From contig JBGTBQ010000470.1 of NCBI GenBank assembly GCA_041749275.1, forward strand, positions 1 through 64,000: DNA of 64,000 nt. The letters run 5' to 3'. A program made the translations under genes and the position numbers. Source of the DNA: JBGTBQ01 sp041749275 (GTDB taxonomy: Bacteria > Acidobacteriota > Blastocatellia > Pyrinomonadales > Pyrinomonadaceae). The notes beneath the pieces are model-generated. The model was not told the origin of the DNA, ran no database searches, and saw only the letters and a list, made by a program, of their open reading frames with translations. The stretch's first letter is position 1. Each line of letters starts with the position of its first letter. This document shows, piece after piece, positions 33,152 through 42,705 of this stretch.

Positions 33152-35242
33152 TCAACCCTGAGCAGTGGCGCCAGCCCTATCATCACTGAGTTGCTCGGCG
33201 AGACCGGCGGCACTCGTCACGGGCTGGCGGCAACTGTAGTTTTCGCAGACGTAAGCCGTGGCTTTGCCCTCGATGGCTTTTTTGTCACGCAACAGAGGAA
33301 TGAGCGATAGCGAGTCGGCATCCGCTTCAAAAGCCTGCACCAGAATTTTATTTGGTAAATATCTTTTCCAGACTTCGCGTGCGAGAGTTTGGTCTTGACC
33401 AGCCACCGGGGAGGCAATGATGGCGATTTCTCTTGGCGTGGAGAGATAGAAATCGAGAGCGCATAGAGCGTAGCCGAAGGCTGTGGGGTAGCGGGAAATG
33501 TTATCGCCGGCTAGACGTAAGATAGTAGTTGCCATGCGCCTGAATTTTTCTTCCCCGGTCAGAGTGGACAGGCGCAAAAGGATGCCGAGGGCGACGGAAT
33601 TGCCCGAGGGCGTCGCGTTATCAAAAAAATCTTTGGACCTGACGATCAGCTGCTCTCCGCTCGCGCCGGTAAAGAAGAACCCTCCCTCATCCGCGTCCCA
33701 AAATTCAGCGATCATCACATCGGTCAACCGAACCGCTTCCTTCAGCCAACGCAGAGAGCCGGTCGTTTCGTAGAGGCCCAGAAGGCCCGAAACGAAGAAG
33801 GCATAGTCTTCAAGGAACCCGATGTGCTTGGCGGTTCCGTCCTTATAAACGTGGAGGAGCAAATCGTTCTGGCAAAGTTTGTCGAGGATGAATTGAGCGT
33901 TACTCTCGGCAGCCGCAAGGTAATCAGGGCGGTCGAGGATGGCCGCGGCCTCGGCGAAACTTTCAAGCATCAGTCCATTCCAAGAGGTGATGACCTTTTC
34001 GTCACGTCCGGGTTTGACGCGTCCTTCCCGCGTGTTGAAGAGTGTGCGCCGCCATCCTTCGAGCGCCGCGTTTAATCGCTCGATGGGCATACCCAGTTCA
34101 CGCGCGACTGTGGGCGCATCTTTAGTCACGTGAAGTATGTTGTGTCCCTCGAAGTTTCCTGCTTCCGTGACATCGTAATACGCCGAGAAAAGCGCCGCGT
34201 CATCCTTGCCAATAAGCTTGATTATTTCATCCTGATCCCAGACGAAAAATTTTCCCTCAACCCCTTCGGAGTCGGCATCCTGCGTCGAATAAAATCCGCC
34301 GCTCTCATCAGTCATTTCGCGGAGCACATAATCAAGCGTCTCCTCCGCGACGCGCCGGAAGAAAATGTCCCCTGATAGTTGATAGAGGTGTAGATAGGTG
34401 CGTGCGAGAAGAGCGTTGTCGTAGAGCATCTTTTCAAAGTGGGGGACGAGCCACATCCGATCAGTGGAATAGCGGTGGAACCCGCCTCCTAAATGGTCAT
34501 ACATCCCGCCCTCGGCCATTCTGCGCGCGGTGTGCGTCGCCATCTCAAGTGCTCTCGGATTGCCGGAGCGCGAGTGATATCGCAGCAGAAACTCCAAATT
34601 CATCGGTGAAGGAAATTTCGGGGCGCCGCCGAAGCCTCCCCACACAGCGTCATACCCTCGGTTGAGAGCGTTGTATGCGTCGTCGAGGAGATTGGTCGAG
34701 AGCGTCTGGCCGGTCTCCTGACCGATCCCAACCCGGCGCAACTCGGAAAGGATTTCCCAGGCAGACTGTTTTATCTCTTCGGGGCGGTTTCGGTAAGCGT
34801 CCGCCACGCCGAGAAGGATGCGCGGGAAGCCCGGCATGTGTTGGCGATCTTCGGGCGGGAAGTACGTCCCGCCGTAGAAGGGGACGAGGTCTGGCGTGAG
34901 AAAAACCGTGAGCGGCCAACCGCCGTGCCGCGTCATCATCTGGACGGCGGTCATGTAAATCTGGTCGAGGTCGGGTCGCTCCTCGCGGTCAACTTTGATA
35001 TTGATGAAATTCTCGTTCATCAGGCGTGCGATTTTTTCATTCTCGAATGACTCGTGCTCCATGACATGGCACCAGTGGCAGGCCGAATAGCCGATGCTCA
35101 AGAGGATCGGCTTGTCCTCAGCTTTTGCACGTTCGAGGGCCACTTCACCCCAGCCGTACCACTCAACCGGGTTATGCGCGTGCTGGAGAAGATAAGGGCT
35201 GCTTTCATGAATCAGACTATTGGTAAATTTGTGCTCGGTCAT
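33152..35242 (-). CDS. DUF255 (YyaL/SSP411-type) thioredoxin-fold protein
   Basis: 696 aa. The N-terminal thioredoxin-like DUF255 domain (about 1-165) begins NSLIHESSPYLLQHAHNPVEW and has CHWCHVMEHESF in place of the CxxC, followed by KVDREERPDLDQIYM. The rest is an alpha/alpha-toroid resembling glycosidase/cellobiose-epimerase folds (GGGFHRYSTDRMWLVPHFEKMLYDNA). It is a widespread, complete, cytosolic protein of unclear biochemical role; redox or sugar-related functions have been proposed. It is alone on its strand here. Confidence 0.9.
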   Translation of the reverse strand: MTEHKFTNSLIHESSPYLLQHAHNPVEWYGWGEVALERAKAEDKPILLSIGYSACHWCHVMEHESFENEKIARLMNENFINIKVDREERPDLDQIYMTAVQMMTRHGGWPLTVFLTPDLVPFYGGTYFPPEDRQHMPGFPRILLGVADAYRNRPEEIKQSAWEILSELRRVGIGQETGQTLSTNLLDDAYNALNRGYDAVWGGFGGAPKFPSPMNLEFLLRYHSRSGNPRALEMATHTARRMAEGGMYDHLGGGFHRYSTDRMWLVPHFEKMLYDNALLARTYLHLYQLSGDIFFRRVAEETLDYVLREMTDESGGFYSTQDADSEGVEGKFFVWDQDEIIKLIGKDDAALFSAYYDVTEAGNFEGHNILHVTKDAPTVARELGMPIERLNAALEGWRRTLFNTREGRVKPGRDEKVITSWNGLMLESFAEAAAILDRPDYLAAAESNAQFILDKLCQNDLLLHVYKDGTAKHIGFLEDYAFFVSGLLGLYETTGSLRWLKEAVRLTDVMIAEFWDADEGGFFFTGASGEQLIVRSKDFFDNATPSGNSVALGILLRLSTLTGEEKFRRMATTILRLAGDNISRYPTAFGYALCALDFYLSTPREIAIIASPVAGQDQTLAREVWKRYLPNKILVQAFEADADSLSLIPLLRDKKAIEGKATAYVCENYSCRQPVTSAAGLAEQLSDDRAGATAQG

Positions 35243-35395
35243 CTCACCGCTTCCTTTTGATGTAAGCTAATTTCCAAGAGCGGATTATGAGGTTGCGCGG
35301 ACACGTTCCGCAAACGCCCCCGCGAAAACGCTCAAACAGACTTTTGCTATTTCGTGCAGGCAAGGCTAAACTGAATGGTGATTCATTTTCTAAAA

Positions 35396-35441
35396 GCCGC
35401 GCGGCATTATCAATGCGAGCGCTCGATAAATGCCGCGCGGC
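35396..35441. promoter_or_regulatory. 13-bp perfect hairpin upstream of ETF-QO
   Basis: GCCGCGCGGCATT pairs with 35429-35441 across a 20-base loop that itself contains the palindrome GAGCGCTC. It ends 33 bases before the ATG at 35475, so it could be an operator or a 5'-UTR structure. Confidence 0.4.
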
Positions 35442-35474
35442 GAAGCTCATCGAAATCATTAGCGGAGTGAATTG

Positions 35475-37187
35475 ATGGAACGAGAAAGTCTGGAGATGGA
35501 TGTCGTTTTCGTCGGGGCCGGCCCGGCGAATTTAAGCGGAGCCTTGCACCTCGCTCGCCTCATTAGGAATCACGACGAGGCCATCGCGCAAGGCGAGCGA
35601 CATGGCAAGCCGCTCGGTGAATTGCAGATCGCGGTCATAGAGAAGGGCGCATCGGTCGGTGCACACATCCTTTCGGGCGCCGTGATGGACCCGAAAGCTC
35701 TGAGGGAATTGATTCCCGATTTTGAGGAGCAGGGCGCCCCGCTCGAATCACCCGTCAAGGAAGACTACTTTCTCTACTTGACCAAAGGCCGTGCGATCAA
35801 ATCGCCTATCACTCCGCCGCCTCTGAAAAATCATGGTTACTACATTGTCTCTTTAAACAAACTTACGGCGTGGCTCGGTGAGAAGTGCGAAGAGGCGGGC
35901 GTCAATATCTTCCCCGAATTCCCCGGCGCCGAGATGTTGTATGACGAACAGGATCGTGTGATCGGAGTCCGCACCGGCGACAAGGGCGTAGACCGAGAGG
36001 GACGGCGGCGCGCGAACTTTGAGCCGGGTGTTGACCTGCTGGCGAAAGTGACCGTACTCGGCGAAGGGCCGCGCGGCTCGCTCGTCAAGCAACTCACAGA
36101 GCGTCTGAACCTGAATGATGGACGCGAGCCACAGGTCTACAGCCTCGGCGTCAAGGAACTGTGGGAGCTGCCCGACGACCGTTATCCGGCTGGCCGGGTA
36201 ACACATACGCTAGGCTATCCTTCCGATGCCAGCACTTACGGCGGCGGTTGGATATACGGAATGCGGAACCGCATTCTGAACATCGGCTATGTCACCGGAC
36301 TTGACTATCGCGACCCGCTGCTCGACCCGCACGCGGAGTTCCAGCGCTTCAAACAGCACCCGCATATCTCGAAGCTGCTCGAAGGCGGCAAGCTGATTCG
36401 TTACGGCGCGAAGACGATCACGGCGGGCGGCTTCTACGCCATCCCGCAGTTTCATGGCGACGGTTTTCTTCTCGCGGGCGATTGCGCGGGCTTCCTCAAC
36501 TCGCAGCGACTGAAGGGAATTCACACCGCGATCAAGAGCGGTATGCTCGCCGCGCAGGCGATCTTCGAGGCGTTGCTGGCGGAAGATTTCTCGGCGCAAC
36601 AGTTGAAGCGTTACAAACAACTGATCCGTGAAAGCTGGATTACGGAAGAACTGCGTCGCGTCAGGAATTTCCACTCGGCCTTCAAGCATGGACGCTGGTT
36701 GGGGCTTGCGAATGCGGGTCTGCAATTCATCACGGGGGGGCGTTCGTGGGGGCTATTCGACCGCGCGAGTCTTGAGCCGGGGCACGAGGCGATGAAGAAA
36801 CTTTCCGACTTTGGTTACCGCGGCGACGGGATGGAACAACGTTACGGCAAGTTACGCTTCGACGGGAAGCTGACATTTACAAAAGTGACTGACGTTTACC
36901 ATGCGGCGGTGGCTCACGACGAAGACCAGCCCACGCACCTGCACGTCCTCGACACGAATATTTGTTCAACGCGCTGTGTGGAAGAGTACGGGAACCCGTG
37001 CCAGCGTTTCTGCCCGGCGGCGGTCTACGAGATGGTTGACGATGGTCGCGCGGACGGGCGCAAGCGATTACAAATAAACTTTTCCAACTGCGTGCACTGT
37101 AAGACGTGCGACATCATGGATCCCTACCAGATCATCAACTGGGTTACTCCGGAAGGCGGCGGCGGCCCCGATTACAAAGGTATGTAA
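35475..37187 (+). CDS. electron transfer flavoprotein-ubiquinone oxidoreductase
   Basis: 570 aa, FAD-binding dinucleotide motif VFVGAGPANLSGALHL near the N-terminus, and the ETF-QO-specific C-terminus with CVEEYGNPCQRFCPAAVYEM followed by CVHCKTCDIMDP, binding one [4Fe-4S] cluster. The enzyme passes electrons from ETF (fatty-acid and amino-acid oxidation) to the membrane quinone pool, which then feeds the bc complex encoded at the start of this window. The ATG at 35475 is preferred to an in-frame TTG one codon earlier. Confidence 0.94.
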   Translation: MERESLEMDVVFVGAGPANLSGALHLARLIRNHDEAIAQGERHGKPLGELQIAVIEKGASVGAHILSGAVMDPKALRELIPDFEEQGAPLESPVKEDYFLYLTKGRAIKSPITPPPLKNHGYYIVSLNKLTAWLGEKCEEAGVNIFPEFPGAEMLYDEQDRVIGVRTGDKGVDREGRRRANFEPGVDLLAKVTVLGEGPRGSLVKQLTERLNLNDGREPQVYSLGVKELWELPDDRYPAGRVTHTLGYPSDASTYGGGWIYGMRNRILNIGYVTGLDYRDPLLDPHAEFQRFKQHPHISKLLEGGKLIRYGAKTITAGGFYAIPQFHGDGFLLAGDCAGFLNSQRLKGIHTAIKSGMLAAQAIFEALLAEDFSAQQLKRYKQLIRESWITEELRRVRNFHSAFKHGRWLGLANAGLQFITGGRSWGLFDRASLEPGHEAMKKLSDFGYRGDGMEQRYGKLRFDGKLTFTKVTDVYHAAVAHDEDQPTHLHVLDTNICSTRCVEEYGNPCQRFCPAAVYEMVDDGRADGRKRLQINFSNCVHCKTCDIMDPYQIINWVTPEGGGGPDYKGM

Positions 37188-37235
37188 GGTGTTCGGCGGA
37201 GAGGGAGACAAGCCCGCCTTACTAACCGGGCGACT

Positions 37236-37796
37236 TTGAGTAGAACAGCCGGCGCGCTCCCAAAAGTCAGACGGTGGTACTTGACTTCGCTGATTGCATC
37301 TCAGCTCGTGATTGCACCCTGCCTACCGGTATTAATCATGAGACTCAGCCCGGATTCGCAAGCACGGATCGAAACATTCCTGCGGGAGCGGCTTGCTGAA
37401 GAGACGCTGTGTCTACCGCCGACCTCAATCTACGTGGGTTGGTTCGCGCGCTGGTTAATGAAGATGCTGGGGATGGGGGCGATAACTTTTGGGAGGCATA
37501 TTTTTGTCGCGCAGTCTCTCGTAAAAAAGGATGAAGAGGGGAGAGTCGTCATCCCCGGCTGGCTGCTGGTGCATGAGTTGGTGCATGTCTTGCAGTATGA
37601 AAAGAAAGGCTATCTCCACTTCTTTTATGACTATTTGAATGGATACTGGAGCGCCCTGCGCGCCGGGAAGCGTTGGGACGCGGCGGGACGCAGGGCGGCT
37701 TACTTTGCGATTGCGGAGGAGCGCGCGGCGCGCGAGGTCGAGGACGCATATAGAGAAAGCAGGGAATCCGAAAAGCTCGCGGTTAACCGAAGTTGA
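37236..37796 (+). CDS. DUF4157-like protein with HExxH motif
   Basis: Up to 186 aa. The recognisable part is GAITFGRHIFVAQSL ... PGWLLVHELVHVLQYEKKGY, the DUF4157/eCIS-core-type zinc-metallopeptidase-like motif HELVH. The TTG at 37236 lacks a strong ribosome binding site; ATG 37339 would give 152 aa and keep the whole domain. A Lys/Glu/Arg-rich tail follows. Activity is unknown. Confidence 0.6.
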   Translation: MSRTAGALPKVRRWYLTSLIASQLVIAPCLPVLIMRLSPDSQARIETFLRERLAEETLCLPPTSIYVGWFARWLMKMLGMGAITFGRHIFVAQSLVKKDEEGRVVIPGWLLVHELVHVLQYEKKGYLHFFYDYLNGYWSALRAGKRWDAAGRRAAYFAIAEERAAREVEDAYRESRESEKLAVNRS

Positions 37797-37911
37797 ATGA
37801 AGAGCGGATGATGCCGTGGGACTCGGAGCGGGTTTTCTTTAAGCCGCACGCATAGATCACCGCCAGCATGGAGGGCAGTCTTTCGCGGGATATGTTAGGA
37901 GAAAGTGACGG

Positions 37912-38151
37912 TCAGTCGCGGTCGGTGTAGGTGAAGTCTATCTTCCCGCGCTGGACTTCTTCGAGGGCGACACGAGTGGGTTTGTGGCGTTGCGTGTCCA
38001 TCTCGACGCGCGGGCGAGCGCCGCGTTGAAGTTGCTTGCTCCGCTGCGCGGCAACGATAATCATTCTATATTTTGAGTCAATCACGGGTGTTTCAGTCTC
38101 AGTCTCTTCCGGGGTGACGGTCTCATTAGTTGATTCAGCAGGTTTCGCCAT
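37912..38151 (-). CDS. rpoZ: RNA polymerase omega subunit
   Basis: 79 aa. VIDSKYRMIIVAAQRSKQLQRGARPRVE is the omega core that helps fold and retain beta-prime, and THKPTRVALEEVQRGKI-type sequence closes the domain. An acidic Thr/Glu-rich N-terminus is extra. The start is ATG 38151 with GAGGAC upstream. Order rpoZ-gmk-yicC on one strand is widely conserved. Confidence 0.92.
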   Translation of the reverse strand: MAKPAESTNETVTPEETETETPVIDSKYRMIIVAAQRSKQLQRGARPRVEMDTQRHKPTRVALEEVQRGKIDFTYTDRD

Positions 38152-38238
38152 ATCAGTCCTCATCTGGTGGGCATGCGCCGGGCGCCCCGCTCTCAATGCC
38201 GGTCAAAGGATCGGTTTTTTATAAACCGTTTGCGGGAT

Positions 38239-38919
38239 TTATTCAACTTGCCCGGACGAACGGAAGGTTGCCAGCACGCGGCGCGCGATTCGTTCCTGCC
38301 GTTCGCACCGCGCCCGCTCGGCATAAACGATTGATGCCAGTTGCGCCGACGCGCGCTCGATCTCGTCGTTCAGAACGACGTAATCGAACTCGGTATATTG
38401 CTCGATCTCGGCGCGTGAATTACGCAGACGGATGGCGAGTTCGTCAGGGCGTTCCGTCATGCGCGAACGGAGCCGCGCCCGAAGAACTTCGAGTGACGGC
38501 GGCATGATGAAGACGCCGACCACGGAGGTCATCGTGCCGCGCACCGCCGCCGCACCCTGCACGTCAATCTCAAGGATGATGTCGTGCCCTTCGGACAAGT
38601 CCTGCTCGACGGCGCTGCGCGATGTCCCGTAGAGGTGGCCGTGGACGACGGCCCATTCGAGAAAGCCGCCGGCATCACGCATCCGCTCGAACTCTTCGAC
38701 GGAGACGAAATGATAGTTGACGCCGTCCAATTCACCGGGACGCGGCCCGCGCGTCGTCCATGAAACCGAATAACTCAGGCCGGGAACGTTTCCGAGGACG
38801 CGCCGGATGAGCGTCCCTTTGCCGCCGCCGGAAGGCGAACTGATGACGAAAAGGATGCCCACGTTGCCGGGCAAAAGCTCGTCAGCATCAAGACTCACGA
38901 CATGATTCTCATTATTCAA
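38239..38919 (-). CDS. gmk: guanylate kinase
   Basis: 226 aa with P-loop SSPSGGGKGTL (residues about 28-38), the GMP-binding SWTTRGPRPGELDGVNYHFVS block, and GTSRSAVEQDLSEGHDIILEIDVQGA. It phosphorylates GMP to GDP for nucleotide and (p)ppGpp pools. The 20-residue N-terminal extension is unusual but begins at a good ATG. The first bases overlap the end of yicC (8 bases), showing an operon. Confidence 0.95.
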   Translation of the reverse strand: MNNENHVVSLDADELLPGNVGILFVISSPSGGGKGTLIRRVLGNVPGLSYSVSWTTRGPRPGELDGVNYHFVSVEEFERMRDAGGFLEWAVVHGHLYGTSRSAVEQDLSEGHDIILEIDVQGAAAVRGTMTSVVGVFIMPPSLEVLRARLRSRMTERPDELAIRLRNSRAEIEQYTEFDYVVLNDEIERASAQLASIVYAERARCERQERIARRVLATFRSSGQVE

Positions 38920-39793
38920 CGTTTTGCACCTGCTCGCGTAGTTTCTCGACCGCCGCTTTGATGGCGAGGCCCGATTCCTTGATCGCGAGGTCGGTGGATT
39001 TCGAGAGCACCGTGTTGGCCTCTCGGTTCAACTCTTGCAAAAGAAAATCGAGCCGCTTACCGGCTTCGCCGTCCGCGTCAACGGTTTCGCGGAACTGCGT
39101 GAGATGGCTCTTCAGACGGGTGAGTTCTTCGGTGATGTCACTGCGGTCAGCGAGGTAAGCGACCTCTTGCGCGAGTCGGCCCTGATCGAGTTCGACGATC
39201 TCCAACCCATCACGCGCAAGCAGTTCACTGATTCGCTTGTAGACACGGGCGCGGTAGGTGTCCAACTGCCCTCCCGCGAGAGCTTCGATGATGGGGACTT
39301 GGTGCTCGATTTCGTCCAGACGGGCGCGCATCTCCGCGGCGAGCGCCGCTCCCTCACTATCTCTCATCTGCTCAAGCTCGCCAAGCGCCTCCACCAGCGC
39401 TTGCTCGACGCCCTGCACGACCTCTTCGCCAATGCCGTTTCGGGCAGCCTGTAGTGCGCCGGGGAGCCGCGCCAGCACGTTTATATCCGGCTCGCCGGAG
39501 AGTCCGAACTCATGCTGCATGACGCGCATCGCCTGAATGTAACCGGCGATAAGTTGCCGGTTCAGTTCGTACATTATCTCCCCCGTCCGCTCGACCGAGA
39601 GATTCACGTCCACGCGACCGCGCGAGAGCCGTTCGCCGATACGTCTACGAACGAGCGCTTCGATACTCGCCATCTCCGGGCCTGCACGGAGGTGTATGTC
39701 GAGGAAGCGGTTGTTGACAGTCTTCAACTCGATAATAACGTTGAATCCTTCGCCCGTCGCAGACCCGCGACCAAAGCCGGTCATTGATTTCAT
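38912..39793 (-). CDS. yicC: YicC/YloC-family endoribonuclease
   Basis: 293 aa beginning MKSMTGFGRG, the family's invariant start, followed by KTVNNRFLDIHLR. The C-terminal domain has GKRLDFLLQELNREANTVLSKS. Members are single-strand RNA endonucleases involved in stationary-phase RNA turnover. The overlap with gmk and rpoZ places it in the usual cluster. Confidence 0.93.
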   Translation of the reverse strand: MKSMTGFGRGSATGEGFNVIIELKTVNNRFLDIHLRAGPEMASIEALVRRRIGERLSRGRVDVNLSVERTGEIMYELNRQLIAGYIQAMRVMQHEFGLSGEPDINVLARLPGALQAARNGIGEEVVQGVEQALVEALGELEQMRDSEGAALAAEMRARLDEIEHQVPIIEALAGGQLDTYRARVYKRISELLARDGLEIVELDQGRLAQEVAYLADRSDITEELTRLKSHLTQFRETVDADGEAGKRLDFLLQELNREANTVLSKSTDLAIKESGLAIKAAVEKLREQVQNVE

Positions 39794-39833
39794 ATACGGT
39801 TTTCGGTTGGCCGTTAAAAATTATCAGTAGAAA

Positions 39834-41672
39834 TCAGTCTTCCTGCTGAAAACTGAAAACTGAAATCTGGTTGCTTGGCTCTTCTTCATCGGCAAATTGC
39901 AATTCGTAGAGATGTCTGTAATAGCCTTCAAGCGCGAGCAGTTCCGCGTGTTTTCCGGTCTCGACGACCTGCCCACGTTCCATGACGACAATCCGGTCGG
40001 CGCGGCGGACAGTCGAGAGGCGGTGCGCGATGACGATGGTCGTTCTCCCCCTCGTCAGGTTGGCTAGAGCCTTCTGGACGAGTCGCTCGCTCTCGGCATC
40101 GAGCGCGGAGGTCGCTTCGTCGAGGACGAGTACGGAGGCGTCAGAGAGTACGGCGCGGGCAATCGCCAGACGTTGCCGTTGTCCACCCGACAGAAAAATG
40201 CCGCGCTCGCCCACCACTGTGTCATAGCCCGCGGGCAACTCCTTGATGAAATCGTGCGCGAAGGCGACGCGGGCGGCCTGTTCGATCTCCGCGTCGGATG
40301 AGTTGGGGCGGCTGTAAGAAATGTTATAGCGGACGGTATCGTTAAAAAGAACAGTCTCTTGCGTGACGAGGGCGATGTTGCGGCGGAGGCTGGCGACCTT
40401 AGCATCGCGCAGGTTGACTCCATCCCACAAAACCGCGCCTTCGACCGGGTCGTGGAAGCGTGGGATGAGTTTCGTGAGCGTCGTCTTGCCACCACCCGAC
40501 TCGCCGACGAGCGCGACCATCTGGCCGGCGGGGATGCGTAAGGACACGTCGCGCAATACGAATCGCGCGTCTTCTCCATAATTGAATGAGACGTTTTGCA
40601 GTTCAATCGCGTCACGCAGCGACTCCAACGGCACGGCGTCGGGCTTCTCCGGCATCTCGAGGTGCTCGTCCATCACTTCCCAAACGTGGCGCGCGGCGGC
40701 GAGCGCCTGCTCCATGCCGTTGTGCAGGCGCGAAAGCTTACGCATCGGGTCGTAGCTGGAGAAGAGGAAAAAGAGAAAGGTCACGAACTGCGCGGAGGTC
40801 ATGTATCCGCCCACAATCTCGCGCTGCGCGAAGAAGAGCAGGACGGCGACGGCCAGCACGCCGATCAGTTCGATGGTCGGCGAGGCGGCGCCGTTGATCT
40901 TCGCGGCACGGAGGTTCGCGCGCATGATCTGGCGCGCGACCCATGAGAAGCGTGTGATCTCGCGCTCCTCGGCGACGTAGGCTTTAACGATACTGTGGTT
41001 GGAGAGAGCCTCCTGCGCCGTGTCAGCGAGTTGTTGGCCGCCCTCGTAGGATTCACGCGCAAGGTTCCGCAGACTCCCGCCGAAGCGCGCGGTGAGTAGC
41101 CCGACGACAGGTGCGATGAGCAACGAGCCGAGCGTCAGGCGCCATGAGTAATAAAACGACGCGGAGAGAAAAAAGATGAGCGTAAAGCTTTCGCGCAACA
41201 TGTCGCGCAGCGTGTGCGAGACAGCCGTCTCGATGGCTCCCGCCGAACCGACGAGGCGCGAAACGAGATAGTTCGTCCGGTACTTCTGAAAAAAATCAGC
41301 CGATTGGGCGTGGAGGTGTCCGTACATCTCCTCGCGGAGGCGAAAGACCGCGCCCTGTCCGACACGGGCCATCAGGTAGGTCGAGAAGTATTCGGCGATG
41401 CCTTTGGCGACGGTAAATGCGAGCAGCAGGATGGCGATGGTGCGCCACGCGGCGAGTCCTGATTCGGGAATAAAGTGTTGCAAACCGAAGAGCGTCGGGG
41501 TACGCTCGCCCGTGGCGTCCGGCTGTCTGAGAGCCTGATCGAAGATGGGAACGATGAGTGCGCCGATGGCGCTTTGCAGCAGGCCGACCCCCAGCATCGC
41601 CACGGTCGCAAGCGTGAACTTTCCCCAGTGCGGTTTGAGATAAACTAATAGTCGCTTTAAGTCACGCATCAT
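39834..41672 (-). CDS. MsbA-like ABC exporter (fused TMD-NBD)
   Basis: 612 aa. Six transmembrane helices (about 20-310) precede a nucleotide-binding domain with Walker A GESGGGKTT, signature LSGGQRQRLAIARA, Walker B VLVLDEATSALD and switch His VIAHRLSTV. It would act as a homodimer, perhaps as a lipid or peptide exporter. The last residues (ISVFSFQ) are encoded by CAGTTTTCAGTTTTCAG, a short intergenic-type repeat that has become the tail of the gene. Its start is ATG 41672 or the ATG one codon later. Confidence 0.88.
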   Translation of the reverse strand: MMRDLKRLLVYLKPHWGKFTLATVAMLGVGLLQSAIGALIVPIFDQALRQPDATGERTPTLFGLQHFIPESGLAAWRTIAILLLAFTVAKGIAEYFSTYLMARVGQGAVFRLREEMYGHLHAQSADFFQKYRTNYLVSRLVGSAGAIETAVSHTLRDMLRESFTLIFFLSASFYYSWRLTLGSLLIAPVVGLLTARFGGSLRNLARESYEGGQQLADTAQEALSNHSIVKAYVAEEREITRFSWVARQIMRANLRAAKINGAASPTIELIGVLAVAVLLFFAQREIVGGYMTSAQFVTFLFFLFSSYDPMRKLSRLHNGMEQALAAARHVWEVMDEHLEMPEKPDAVPLESLRDAIELQNVSFNYGEDARFVLRDVSLRIPAGQMVALVGESGGGKTTLTKLIPRFHDPVEGAVLWDGVNLRDAKVASLRRNIALVTQETVLFNDTVRYNISYSRPNSSDAEIEQAARVAFAHDFIKELPAGYDTVVGERGIFLSGGQRQRLAIARAVLSDASVLVLDEATSALDAESERLVQKALANLTRGRTTIVIAHRLSTVRRADRIVVMERGQVVETGKHAELLALEGYYRHLYELQFADEEEPSNQISVFSFQQED

Positions 41673-41994
41673 CTTCGAATTCGTCGCACTTGTCGCTCAC
41701 GGTAGGGAAGGGCTGCCATCCGCCACGGCTAAGATACGTAGCAAGAGCTTTGGGCGTCAAGACCGGGCGCCGTGCCACGCGCACTCGGTAAGGTCAAATT
41801 CGAGTTAAGATTGAGACTGAAACGGCGTGCGAGGTCGCTGTTCACCCACGTGCGAGGGCTTCAATCCGTTCGGATAAAGACTCGCCTCGAAGTAACTCTG
41901 TCCTTATCGAGTGGAAATTGTTGTGGTTGAGTTGTAATCTGATTAAGTCTAAGCGGTTGCCAGAATTTTGATACGGTTTGGTTCCGGGAGGCTA
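41673..41994. other. intergenic region between divergent exporter and response regulator genes
   Basis: About 320 bases with no gene or obvious hairpin. It must contain promoters for both divergent transcripts; no unambiguous -10/-35 pair was recognised. The GGGAGG ribosome binding site of the regulator lies at its end. Confidence 0.4.
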
Positions 41995-42705
41995 GTGAGT
42001 CTGAGACTTCTGATTGTTGACGACGATCTTAGTATGCGCCTGCTGCTGGCGGAGTATTTCCGGCGGCTGGGGTTCGATGTCGAGGATAAAGAGAGCGCGG
42101 AAGACGCTCTCGGGCCGGCACTCACAGGTGAATTCGAATGTTTCATCTTCGACGTTTCGATGCCGGGGATGTCCGGTCTTGAATTGCTCAAAAGAGTAAG
42201 GGAGAAGGGGGTTCAAACGCCCGCGTTGTTCCTCACGGCGCACGACGCCGTTGACGACAAGGTGGCCGGCTTTCAGGCCGGCGCGGACGATTACCTCGCC
42301 AAGCCTTTTAGCCCGCGCGAACTTGAAGTCAGAGTTGAGGCGCTGCTGCGACGGGCCGGTCGTCTGGGACCGTCGGATGGAGAGAAATCGGGCAAGGGTG
42401 AGCGTCTCGAAATCGGCGAATTGGTCATTGATAAAAGGCGACATGAAGTGACCGTCCGCGGCGAGCGCGTGGAACTCACGCCGCTCGAATTTCACATACT
42501 GGAAAGGCTGGCGAGCGAACCGGGGCGCGCTTGGTCGCGCAACGATCTGCTCGACGAGGTGTGGAGCACCGAATACGAAGGCTATCAGCGCAACGTTGAC
42601 CCACACATCAATCGCCTGCGCCGCAAGATCGAATCTGACCCGAAAAATCCACGCTATGTGCTGACGGTTCGCGGCGTCGGCTACAAACTGAACGAGGCCC
42701 CATGA
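41995..42705 (+). CDS. OmpR/PhoB-family response regulator
   Basis: 236 aa. The receiver domain has the phospho-acceptor Asp 53 (FIFDVSMPG), the acidic pair VDDD near the start and the switch Lys in YLAKPF. The winged-helix DNA-binding domain includes LTPLEFHILERLASEPGRAWSR, TEYEGYQRNVDPHINRLRRKIE and VLTVRGVGYKL. GTG 41995 is chosen because GGGAGG is 4-9 bases upstream; upstream residues do not match the family. No cognate kinase is adjacent. The stop overlaps the next gene's ATG. Confidence 0.92.
   Translation: MSLRLLIVDDDLSMRLLLAEYFRRLGFDVEDKESAEDALGPALTGEFECFIFDVSMPGMSGLELLKRVREKGVQTPALFLTAHDAVDDKVAGFQAGADDYLAKPFSPRELEVRVEALLRRAGRLGPSDGEKSGKGERLEIGELVIDKRRHEVTVRGERVELTPLEFHILERLASEPGRAWSRNDLLDEVWSTEYEGYQRNVDPHINRLRRKIESDPKNPRYVLTVRGVGYKLNEAP

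Noticed and set aside
39834..41672. MsbA-like exporter as the dedicated transporter of the RiPP cluster
   Set aside because: It lies more than 10 kb away, next to yicC, on the opposite strand and lacks a leader-cleaving C39 peptidase domain; linkage is not supported.
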